The notes: a model not told the origin generated them from the sequence alone. A stretch of 9,435 bases of DNA from Methanosarcinales archaeon (GCA_025464645.1 JAODGF010000113.1:1-9435); one strand, 5' to 3'. Counted from the stretch's first letter, positions 1-6,157 are shown. Numbers and translations: made by a program.

Positions 1-416
1 AGCGTAAAATCCTCGTATTTCAAAAAGCTCTGGAGTACTATTTCCTTTGACGACTCTCCAACAACTTCCATACCTATCAACCTCTTTCTCACCTCCTCCT
101 TTATCCGCTTCCTTTCTTCAGCCTCGAAGCCGCTGGGTGATAAAAGCTTTATGAGGTCGTATCCAACGAGGTAATGAGCGATAAGATACCTGAAGTTGTC
201 CTCAAAGCTTTCGAGTTCTGAGAGTTCGAGTTCCGCGGATTTTAACTGCTTTCCTTCCTTCTTCTCCGGTGTTATGAGGAGAGAATTGTCAGCACGTTGA
301 ATTAAAGACAGTTCATCTCCCTGCTTTATGCCCGCTTCTCTCGCCCACTTTATAGGAAGCGATATGGTGAGTGTAGAACCTCCCGTGAGCTGTATTTTCC
401 TCTTCTCTTCTTTCAT
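1..416 (-). CDS. PhoU-family regulator with N-terminal AbrB/SpoVT domain (partial, 3' end outside window)
   Basis: I translated this by hand from the ATG complementary to 414-416; about 138 codons are visible and the frame stays open to the window edge. The N-terminus (residues about 6-50) has the pattern RKIQLTGGSTLTISLPIKW followed by AREAGIKQGDEL, which is the swapped-hairpin AbrB/SpoVT-like DNA-binding domain fused to PhoU in archaea. The remainder is helical and includes LIGMEVVGESSKEIVLQSFL, close to the PhoU-type 'IGLEIVEES..EI.IQ' segment. Proteins of this family are thought to regulate phosphate uptake or related transcription. It is divergently transcribed from the ATPase gene and shares an AT-rich intergenic region with it; nothing else links it to the pupylation-like genes. 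Family assignment is good; the regulated target is unknown. Confidence 0.82.
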   Translation of the reverse strand, partial: MKEEKRKIQLTGGSTLTISLPIKWAREAGIKQGDELSLIQRADNSLLITPEKKEGKQLKSAELELSELESFEDNFRYLIAHYLVGYDLIKLLSPSGFEAEERKRIKEEVRKRLIGMEVVGESSKEIVLQSFLKYEDFT

Positions 417-455
417 CTTATAATTCTATATATTGTAAATATAATTATATAAAAA

Positions 456-471
456 CAATGGCGAGGCATTG
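456..471. repeat. Short inverted repeat, possible operator
   Basis: CAATG at 456-460 and CATTG at 467-471 are exact reverse complements separated by six bases (gcgagg). The repeat is the only GC-richer patch in the divergent promoter region and directly abuts the TATA-like element of the ATPase operon, so a bound protein could affect TBP/TFB access. The arms are only 5 bp, so chance occurrence is quite possible. Confidence 0.3.
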
Positions 472-503
472 CATTTTTATAAAATCAATTCTTATTTATT
501 AAA

Positions 504-508
504 GGGGA
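504..508 (+). promoter_or_regulatory. Ribosome binding site that decides the ATPase start
   Basis: GGGGA at 504-508 lies six bases ahead of ATG 515, a normal spacing. It leaves no room for the in-frame TTG at 509, so ATG 515 is preferred as the start codon. Confidence 0.55.
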
Positions 509-514
509 TTGAAA

Positions 515-2143
515 ATGGAAGAAAGAGGAGACTATATTCCAAGATACGAGTATGAACGGTTAGAGAGTGATTATAGGCGGTTGATGAGGAAATACGAGGA
601 GACAGAAGCGTATAAAGCGGATTTGGAGAAACTTGTGTCAAAATCGCGGTCGCCGCCTCTGGACCTTGGATTCGTAGTAGAGAAAACTGAAGAAGGCGCC
701 ATTGTGAATTTGAATGGTGCATTAAAGGCTTTACCTTACGGAACGCTTACCGGGAAGGAAATAGAAGAGTTGAAGGAAGGCAAATATGTCTTCATCGGAC
801 GCATCCCCGACAGAAATAACCCCAGTGGATTCACCATAGGCATCACAAAGGTGTATAATAGGATGGTAGATTTAGAGGTGGGGGAGATAGAGGAGTTAAG
901 GAAGGACGACGATGGATGGGTTGGAGAAATATCAACCGGGAAAGGACGTGGTAGGCTATTCAAAAGGCTAAGCGAAGAAGAAAAGGAAAAGGTAAAAGAG
1001 GGGATGAAAGTCGGGCTTCTTCCAGGCACGTTTGACATAAAGAAGTGTTACAAGGCAAAAGAAATTTCGCGTTACGAGGTCACAAAGAATCCAGGAGTAA
1101 GCTTTAATGACATAGGTGGCTTAAAGGAGATAAAACAAGAATTGATAAAGAGCATTATTCTTCCGATGATAAATCCCGATGATTACACAAAATATGGAGA
1201 ATCTTCTCGGAGAATATTAATGTACGGTCCTCCCGGATGCGGTAAAACGATGTGTGCAAAGGCATTGGCATCGGCATTACCAAACTGTGAATTTGTGAAG
1301 GTAGGCGCGGGGGAACTTTTCAGCATGTGGCTTGGGGAATCAGAGAAGAATGTGCGAATGGTGTTTGAGGCAGCGAACGCTAAATTGGAAGAAGGAGAAA
1401 ATGACTATGGTGTAATCTTCTTTGACGAGATAGATGCGTTAGCACAGGAAAGGGGCATGTACACGGGCTCTTCTGGAGCACCTGAGAGAGTCACCGGGCA
1501 ACTGCTGGACCTGCTGGAAGGTTTCCATGCTCTCCATCCACACCTTACGGTAGTAGGAGCAACGAACAGATTGTACCTCATAGATTCCGCATTCAGAGCG
1601 AGATTTGACAAGATAATTGAGGTTCCAAAGCCTGATAAGGAAGCTGCGCATTCCATTGCCTCTATCTATGCAAAAAAGATTCCTATTGACCACTACCTGA
1701 TAAAGGAAGAAGGAGGAGAAGAAGAGGCGAGGTCGCATCTGGTGAAAGAGATTATTGGCTACATGTACAGTGATAAGTACGTTGAGACGGAAATAGGGCG
1801 GATAAAGAGAGCAGATACGATAACCGGGAGGTTTATAGCGCAGATATTCAACTATGCGAGGGATAAGGCATTAGAGGAGAGGACATTGCTGATGCTTAAA
1901 AAAGGAATCATCAACAACGAGGATATGAGGAGAATGTGGGATAAGGAAGGAATCGCCGCGATACTGGATGCAGGAAGCAAGACGGAAGAGCTGCAGAAGC
2001 GGTACAAACGTGTAGAAGAAATAGGAGTGAACATGAGGCACCTGAAAGAGGGCTTTGACAAGTTCGTGCAGCGAAGAGCAGAGGAGATATTAGCATCAGG
2101 GTATGAGGGAATGCCAGAAGAAGAAACAGGAATGCATTTTTGA
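515..2143 (+). CDS. arc: ARC/Mpa-type AAA ATPase (proteasomal, Pup-tag-recognising type)
   Basis: 542-residue AAA+ unfoldase. Residues about 6-45 form a heptad-like coiled coil (YERLESDYRRLMRKYEETEA), the part that binds Pup in Mpa/ARC. Residues about 50-195 have the length and strand pattern of a tandem OB region, as in ARC; PAN has one OB domain. The AAA module carries Walker A GPPGCGKT (238-245), pore loop MWLGE (271-275), Walker B VIFFDE (300-305), sensor-1 Asn 351 in GATNR, and arginine fingers R361/R363. The region after the AAA core (IPIDHYLI..., then YMYSDKYVETE and ITGRFIAQIFNYARDKA) follows the ARC/Mpa pattern (YLTPDLPI, RLYA...FLE, GAMIENIVDRAKK) and not PAN. Odd points: Trp in the pore loop instead of Phe/Tyr, and a C-terminus GMHF without the Tyr of HbYX or GQYL. 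It is probably co-transcribed with the ligase homologue 6 bases downstream. Likely cytoplasmic hexamer feeding tagged proteins into a 20S core encoded elsewhere (inference). Confidence 0.9.
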   Translation: MEERGDYIPRYEYERLESDYRRLMRKYEETEAYKADLEKLVSKSRSPPLDLGFVVEKTEEGAIVNLNGALKALPYGTLTGKEIEELKEGKYVFIGRIPDRNNPSGFTIGITKVYNRMVDLEVGEIEELRKDDDGWVGEISTGKGRGRLFKRLSEEEKEKVKEGMKVGLLPGTFDIKKCYKAKEISRYEVTKNPGVSFNDIGGLKEIKQELIKSIILPMINPDDYTKYGESSRRILMYGPPGCGKTMCAKALASALPNCEFVKVGAGELFSMWLGESEKNVRMVFEAANAKLEEGENDYGVIFFDEIDALAQERGMYTGSSGAPERVTGQLLDLLEGFHALHPHLTVVGATNRLYLIDSAFRARFDKIIEVPKPDKEAAHSIASIYAKKIPIDHYLIKEEGGEEEARSHLVKEIIGYMYSDKYVETEIGRIKRADTITGRFIAQIFNYARDKALEERTLLMLKKGIINNEDMRRMWDKEGIAAILDAGSKTEELQKRYKRVEEIGVNMRHLKEGFDKFVQRRAEEILASGYEGMPEEETGMHF

Positions 2144-2149
2144 AGTAAA

Positions 2150-3916
2150 ATGGGAAACGCGGATTTGAACAAGTGGCAAGGGTTGGAGCACGAATTTAGA
2201 GTGGGCATAAGTTCAGAATCGCCGGGCTTATACCGATATGCGCGATTTTATCATGTAGATGAGGTGATTCATGCACTTGAGAATTATACCTTTTTTGATG
2301 GAATGGACGCAATATGTTCGAAGTTACGGAGGAGGAACGACGGGTTTTTGAGAAATGGCTCCCGGATTTACATCTGCACCGGAGGTCACTTAGAGATAGC
2401 CACACCTGAATGCAGAAACGCCTTTGAGGTGCTGAAATATGACAAAGCGGCGGAGTTATACATGCAGATAGGCGTGGAGCAAGCAAACGAAAGATACAGG
2501 AAGAAGTTGAGGAAAAGAGGGAATGACTCCGCATATATCCAATGCTGGAAAGCAAATGTGGAGATAGACAAAAGATATAGCAGGGGCACGCACGAATCAT
2601 ACCTGGTAGAAAGGAGGAAATTTGTGGGCAAAGAGAATCTGCTCATACCATTCCTGGTGCTTCGGAAGATATTCTTTGGTGCAGGCGGATTTATAGCGGA
2701 AAAAGAAGGGTTGAGATATGTGATTTCACCTAAAGCAATGGTCTCGAAGCGGGTTCTCACTGAATCTCCTTCTCAGTGGCCAATATTATCCACGCGTGAC
2801 GAGCCGTTGAGTACAAAGGATAAATACCGTGTGCATATTACCTCAGGTGAGGGTGTTCGGTCTGAGGTTACGCGGCTGCTCAATAATGCTCTCACATCCT
2901 ATGTATTGGATGCCATAGAAACCGGGAAGCTCTCGCATGTAGAGGAAATCTGGAATCCACTCCAAACATTTAAAGACATCTCGGCGAATACCGAAGGCGA
3001 TTGGCGAATAAAGTTATCGAATGGGAGGACTGAGTTAGCGATTGATTACCTTGAGGCTAATTATCTTGCGGTGATTGAGGACTTGTTTGAGGAACGCGAG
3101 GTATCTTACTGGGACAAATACGTTTTAGACACGTTCAAGAGGCTTTGTGATAAGTTCAGGCAGGGGTTGCTTGAGGACCCATACGTGATGCGACGTTTGG
3201 AATGGGTGATGAAGTTATGGGTGATAAAGAATGAAATAGATGATTTTGAATATGAATACACATCAAAGGGTAAATTTGATTACCGGAGCATCTACATGAT
3301 GGATGAGCGCGTGGAGAAAGAGATAGCAGCTTCGTTTGATTTCACCAATCTTTGTGATTATGACTTATACGAGCGCGTAGCGGATAGGATAGGGGTGGAG
3401 CGGGTACTAACGGAAGAGGAGATAGGAGAAGCATTGTTATTTCCACCGAAGAATTCCAGAGCAGAGCTGAGGGTAAGACTCGCATCAGAATTTGAGAATG
3501 CAGCACTGAGCTGGAATAAGATAACGATAAACCGGGAGCCAAAGATAAAAATAGATATGGGCAGACCAAGTGGTGAAGAATATTCAAGGCTATTTGAAAG
3601 GTATCCGGAACTTGCGAGGATGCCGAGCGCGGTGGTGGTGTTTTTACGTGAGAGGAGGAGAGGTGAGGCGACAAGGCAAGTTCTTGTGCGACTCCTGGCG
3701 GAGGAAGAAGACATAAGAGGCTGGGAGGAGGAGATAAGCCGCGAAATAAGAAACAGAATCGTCAGGAATCCTTATTTAGACTATTTGCTGTATTCCAATA
3801 ACAAAACTTATAGATTTGATGAACTGGATGGATGGGATGAGGACAGGATAGAGGAGCAGGTGGAAGAGATAAGCAGGGCAGAGAAGAAGAGCAAGGAAGA
3901 GGAAGAAGTGGTATAA
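2150..3916 (+). CDS. pafA: PafA-like Pup ligase homologue with Asp-to-Cys active-site change
   Basis: 588-residue member of the Pup ligase/depupylase family (glutamine-synthetase-related fold). Motifs in order: GLEHEF (11-16, PafA GIETEFG), FLRNGSRIY then CTGGHLEIATPEC (76-88), matching PafA [23 protein letters not shown] without gaps; THESYL (147-152, PafA CHENYL); IPFLVLRKIFFGAG; STRDEPL (214-220, NTRDEPH); His229 followed by a Gly-Glu and Ser-Glu pair; and FPPKNSRAELR (431-441, PafA PPQTTRARLR). The motif spacing and lack of the Dop loop place it with PafA rather than Dop. Known PafA enzymes ATP-activate Pup's C-terminal Glu and couple it to lysine. Here the essential PafA Asp (D64 region) is Cys76 (TGC at 2375-2377). 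The Gly after E-x-E-F is Arg17. About 120 extra residues follow the usual PafA end, finishing in a Glu-rich tail. It starts 6 bases after the ATPase stop and ends with tandem TAA stops. Family is clear; ligase activity is uncertain. Confidence 0.88.
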   Translation: MGNADLNKWQGLEHEFRVGISSESPGLYRYARFYHVDEVIHALENYTFFDGMDAICSKLRRRNDGFLRNGSRIYICTGGHLEIATPECRNAFEVLKYDKAAELYMQIGVEQANERYRKKLRKRGNDSAYIQCWKANVEIDKRYSRGTHESYLVERRKFVGKENLLIPFLVLRKIFFGAGGFIAEKEGLRYVISPKAMVSKRVLTESPSQWPILSTRDEPLSTKDKYRVHITSGEGVRSEVTRLLNNALTSYVLDAIETGKLSHVEEIWNPLQTFKDISANTEGDWRIKLSNGRTELAIDYLEANYLAVIEDLFEEREVSYWDKYVLDTFKRLCDKFRQGLLEDPYVMRRLEWVMKLWVIKNEIDDFEYEYTSKGKFDYRSIYMMDERVEKEIAASFDFTNLCDYDLYERVADRIGVERVLTEEEIGEALLFPPKNSRAELRVRLASEFENAALSWNKITINREPKIKIDMGRPSGEEYSRLFERYPELARMPSAVVVFLRERRRGEATRQVLVRLLAEEEDIRGWEEEISREIRNRIVRNPYLDYLLYSNNKTYRFDELDGWDEDRIEEQVEEISRAEKKSKEEEEVV

Positions 3917-4059
3917 TAAGGGTAAAGAGGAGGGAGTAAACGGCAAAATCTTGGTCTGGTAAACCATTGCACCGGAACACAAAGCGAGAATTTCTATCTT
4001 CTCTTGATGTAAAAGAGTTAGAGAATGCGGTAACCATTGTTGAATTAGGGAGGTGCAGA

Positions 4060-4095
4060 ATGAGACGAAAAAAATGTTATAAACAAAATTCATAA
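4060..4095 (+). CDS. Possible 11-codon mini-ORF behind a strong ribosome binding site
   Basis: GGGAGGTG at 4048-4055, an excellent match to the archaeal anti-Shine-Dalgarno, is followed four bases later by ATG 4060 and eleven codons (MRRKKCYKQNS) before TAA. It ends nine bases before the depupylase-like start. It could be a leader peptide, a relic of a truncated gene, or chance. The TATA-like element for the next gene lies inside it, so a promoter in front of the ORF would have to be different. No function is proposed. Confidence 0.25.
   Translation: MRRKKCYKQNS
4077..4083 (+). promoter_or_regulatory. TATA-like element for the depupylase-like gene
   Basis: TTATAAA at 4077-4083 is centred about 25 bases ahead of ATG 4105, the standard archaeal TATA-to-start distance. 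Transcription would begin at or next to the ATG, giving a leaderless message; this agrees with only a weak AAGGA-like sequence three bases before the ATG. Confidence 0.45.
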
Positions 4096-4104
4096 TAAAG
4101 GATA

Positions 4105-5709
4105 ATGAGAGAGAGGAGGAAGGGAGTTGGGGCAGGGACAGAGGGTAAGATAAGAGGGGTGGAGCAGGAATATCCAGTGAGTGCAAAAGCGGGTTTAAAT
4201 CCCTCATTGCTCGTTAACGCTGCGATTCAAGGTTTAAAAAGAAGAAGATTTTCACGCGATGTGAAGTGGGACACTGCTACCGAAGTATCACAGGAAGCGC
4301 ACGAATCGAGAATAGCGTCTTCGTTTGGTGAAAATGGCTGCCGGATTTATAATGATATGGGTCATCTTGAAATATCAACGCCTTCTTACAATAACCCCTT
4401 TGATGCCGTGGCATACGATAAAGCATCGGAGATATACGCTTTTATAGGGTCAAGAGAGGCGAGCAGGGCTTTAAAGAAAAAAGTGGTTATACATAAAAAT
4501 AATGTCGCCAATTTCTTCAGTCGCACGGGTAGTAGTGCTGCGGGCAGCGGAGTACATATAGGAAAAGGGGAAAAAGTAAAGACCAATACATACGCTACAC
4601 ATGGGAATATAATAACAAAAAGGGAAGCCTGTGAGGATTGGAGTCGTGTAGAAAAAGCGCTAATACCCTGGGTTGTTACGAGAATACTGTTCACAGGGTC
4701 TGGCGATGTCGTTTCCGGGAAGACCATTGGAAAAGAGGGAGTGAAGTTCGTCATTTCACCAAGAGCGATGTTTGTGGTTCAAAAATCTTCTCTTTCCACC
4801 ACCGTTGGCAGAGGTATCTTAAACACGAGAGACCAGCCTCATGCCGCACGTAAATACTGGCGACTGCACGATATACATTACGAAGCACTTCGTTCCGAAT
4901 ACGCAATTTTCTTACGTGATATTGCGCAAGCAATGGTAATTTGTGCATTTGAATCGGGGTTCCTGGATGATGCGCCGGAGATGGAAGACCCGGTGAGAGC
5001 GTTCAAGGAAATAGCATTAGATACGCAGGAATGCGAATGGAAGATAAAATTGAAGAACGGGAGGAGAACAGATGCTGTTTCCATTCTCCTATTTTATCTC
5101 GAAGCAATAGAGAAGATGTACGAGGAGATGGGAGAAGAAGAAGGGAAATGGGCGGAAATAGGTAGGAGAGGTTTAAAGGAAGTGATGGAGAAGCTGGAAG
5201 CTCGTAAGCTCGAAAATTATGTGGATGGGATAGACTGGGTGACGAAATTGGCATTGCTTGTGAATTACGAGCCGAAAAGCGCCTCTGAAGGGATAAGCAT
5301 ATGTAACCAGTATGCATTGCTGGACGAAAGCGTGCTGTACTATTTCAGGGAGGAAGAAGAAAGTCTGAAAAGCAGTTGCCTTTTCAATCCGAAGGAGTCG
5401 CTGGCGTTCGCAAAGCGCGAATTGCCGCAGGTTGATTGGTCTTCATTATCAGGTAGGGTAAAATATGCGTTGAGTAATGCACCGGAGCAGACGAGAGAAT
5501 TTTTCAAGGCTGAACTGTTGAAAAGATATGGGTCACATGTGAAGAGTGTGAGCTGGTCGACGATGGTGCTTAACGAAGCGAAAATAATGCTGGATGAGCC
5601 GTTTATGTTGAATAAGAAAGAGATATGGACGGGAATGATAGAAGGAAGAGAAATAGAGGAGATTTTATCAGCAGCGAAAAGGCTATATCCTGATAAGGTG
5701 ATTTATTAG
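4105..5709 (+). CDS. dop: Dop-like depupylase/deamidase homologue
   Basis: 534-residue paralogue of the preceding gene and closer to Dop. Motifs: GVEQEY (18-23, Dop GTEVEYG); an insertion before the second motif containing KWD, resembling Dop's RWD and its 'Dop loop', though shorter; RIYNDMGHLEIST (80-92, Dop RLYVDHAHPEYSA), keeping the catalytic Asp as D84; HKNNV (Dop YKNNV); THGN (165-168, Dop SHENY); TGSG, a Dop signature; RGILNTRDQPH (TRDQ at 241-244); YWRLH (251-255); and near the end APEQTREFF (459-467) then YGSHVKSVSW, matching Dop PPTDTRAYF and FGADIAAASW. Known Dop enzymes deamidate Pup-Gln and cleave Pup from lysines. Odd points: Glu is Gly167 in HEN and Gln244 in TRDE, and Pro24 replaces the usual Gly after E-x-E-Y. 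About 17 residues precede the first motif. It likely has its own promoter. If the small downstream protein is the modifier, which already ends in Glu, only depupylation would be required. Confidence 0.88.
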   Translation: MRERRKGVGAGTEGKIRGVEQEYPVSAKAGLNPSLLVNAAIQGLKRRRFSRDVKWDTATEVSQEAHESRIASSFGENGCRIYNDMGHLEISTPSYNNPFDAVAYDKASEIYAFIGSREASRALKKKVVIHKNNVANFFSRTGSSAAGSGVHIGKGEKVKTNTYATHGNIITKREACEDWSRVEKALIPWVVTRILFTGSGDVVSGKTIGKEGVKFVISPRAMFVVQKSSLSTTVGRGILNTRDQPHAARKYWRLHDIHYEALRSEYAIFLRDIAQAMVICAFESGFLDDAPEMEDPVRAFKEIALDTQECEWKIKLKNGRRTDAVSILLFYLEAIEKMYEEMGEEEGKWAEIGRRGLKEVMEKLEARKLENYVDGIDWVTKLALLVNYEPKSASEGISICNQYALLDESVLYYFREEEESLKSSCLFNPKESLAFAKRELPQVDWSSLSGRVKYALSNAPEQTREFFKAELLKRYGSHVKSVSWSTMVLNEAKIMLDEPFMLNKKEIWTGMIEGREIEEILSAAKRLYPDKVIY

Positions 5710-5728
5710 TGGTGGAAAATTCTATGTC

Positions 5729-5757
5729 TTATAAAGAAAAATATTTTTATAAGGGGG
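5729..5757 (+). promoter_or_regulatory. TATA-like elements and GGGGG ribosome binding site ahead of the Pup-like gene
   Basis: TTATAAA at 5729-5735 would place transcription start near 5757, giving a very short leader. A second element, atttttataa at 5742-5751, repeats the ten bases found at the ATPase promoter (473-482), but would put the start near 5772, just ahead of an in-frame ATG at 5777. GGGGG at 5753-5757 is 4 bases before GTG 5762 and 10 before GTG 5768. The start of the downstream gene is therefore ambiguous. Confidence 0.35.
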
Positions 5758-5761
5758 CTGA

Positions 5762-6019
5762 GTGAAAGTGGATGTAATGGTTTTGGAAGGAATGGAAGGG
5801 GAAGAAGAGGAAATAGAAGAGGAAGAGGGATATGTAAAAGAGGAAGAGAAGGAATACAGCGGTGGTGAGAAAGAGAAAGAGATGGCAACTATATTGGAGC
5901 GGGTGAAGAAGCGCGAGAAGAAGGAGAAAGCCGCCGACCTCGTAAGTAAGTTGAGGGGTAAGAAGAAGGTAAATAAGAAGATAATGCCTTATGAGATATA
6001 TGCGACCTCGGGGGAGTGA
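5762..6019 (+). CDS. Candidate Pup-like small protein modifier ending in Ser-Gly-Glu
   Basis: 85 residues with 22 Glu, 16 Lys and no Cys, predicted to be mostly disordered, with two halves of opposite charge. Residues about 10-40 are very acidic (EGEEEEIEEEEGYVKEEE); residues about 41-70 could form a basic amphipathic helix (MATILERVKKREKKEKAADL), followed by a less charged tail and the final three residues S83-G84-E85 (tcg ggg gag, then TGA). Bacterial Pup is a similarly small, charged, largely disordered protein that ends in Gly-Gly-Glu or Gly-Gly-Gln and is conjugated through that last side chain. No other similarity to Pup is visible, so the call rests on C-terminus, size, composition and position 52 bases after the Dop-like gene. 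Glu is encoded directly, so no deamidation would be needed. Starts at GTG 5768 or ATG 5777 are possible and would shorten the N-terminus by 2 or 5 residues. It could instead be an unrelated charged protein. Confidence 0.72.
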   Translation: MKVDVMVLEGMEGEEEEIEEEEGYVKEEEKEYSGGEKEKEMATILERVKKREKKEKAADLVSKLRGKKKVNKKIMPYEIYATSGE

Positions 6020-6046
6020 ATGTTCAGCTATCCAAACTCCGGAAGA

Positions 6047-6067
6047 TCCCCTTCTTTCTTTTTTCTT
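6047..6067 (+). terminator. T-tract terminator after the Pup-like gene
   Basis: A pyrimidine tract with a six-T run (6059-6064) begins about 30 bases after the stop codon; oligo-T tracts are the main archaeal termination signal. TCCCC at 6047-6051 can pair with GGGGA at 6011-6015 at the end of the gene, but the stem is only 5 bp with a 31-base loop, so the T-tract is the stronger evidence. It separates the pupylation-like genes from the helicase gene. Confidence 0.45.
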
Positions 6068-6157
6068 AGGGATATAATAGAATAGTCTATCCTTTCAAAC
6101 TTGCTTTAATTAATGCCATTTTCAATACCTCTTATGTTGTATTTAAGATAATACAGG

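Larger units (their letters stand above)
417..514. promoter_or_regulatory. Divergent promoter region between phoU-like gene and ATPase operon
   Basis: This 98-base gap is very AT-rich. On the plus strand a TATA-like element (atttttataaaa, about 473-484) lies roughly 25 bases ahead of the region just before the ATPase ribosome binding site, giving a short leader. On the minus strand an AT-rich TATA-like stretch around 443-455 is suitably placed for the phoU-like gene. No bacterial -35/-10 pair is apparent. TATA assignment in such AT-rich DNA is tentative. Confidence 0.45.
3917..4104 (+). other. Intergenic region between ligase-like and depupylase-like genes, with possible gene relic
   Basis: The two GS-fold paralogues are split by 188 bases. 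One plus-strand frame is open from 3940 to the TAA at 4093-4095 and reads plausibly protein-like (for example EFLSSLDVKELENAVTIVEL), but it has no ATG or ribosome binding site at its beginning; the only ATG is at 4060. It could be the tail of a decayed gene. I do not recognise the family. No hairpin followed by a T-tract is evident. Confidence 0.3.

Noticed and set aside
509..514. TTG 509 as start of the ATPase gene
   Set aside because: It would touch the GGGGA ribosome binding site; ATG 515 has proper spacing and loses only two residues.
515..2143. Classification of the ATPase as PAN or Cdc48
   Set aside because: There is a single AAA module, so not Cdc48. The long tandem-OB-sized inter-domain and the post-AAA sequence pattern match ARC/Mpa, and the two neighbouring PafA/Dop homologues agree; PAN has one OB domain and a Tyr-containing HbYX tail.
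3762..4207. Long minus-strand open frames rich in Leu, Ser and Pro across the end of the PafA-like gene and the following gap
   Set aside because: They are the complement of purine-rich Glu/Lys/Arg codons on the plus strand, overlap two well-supported genes, and have no ribosome binding site or recognisable motif.
2150..5709. The two paralogues as ordinary glutamine synthetase or glutamate-cysteine ligase
   Set aside because: They share the fold's E-x-E and HxE-like motifs, but FLRNG-RIY, PFLV-R-GAG/TGSG, TRD[EQ]P and the C-terminal TRA/TRE motifs are specific to PafA/Dop.
5706..5888. Minus-strand 60-codon frame over the Pup-like gene
   Set aside because: Low-complexity Leu/Pro/Ser translation is what the complement of a poly-Glu/Lys coding stretch produces; the plus-strand frame has the gene-like start and context.
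5762..6019. The small protein as a SAMP or other beta-grasp ubiquitin-like protein
   Set aside because: It has no beta-grasp strand pattern and no Gly-Gly C-terminus; it is charged, helix/disorder-like and ends in Gly-Glu.
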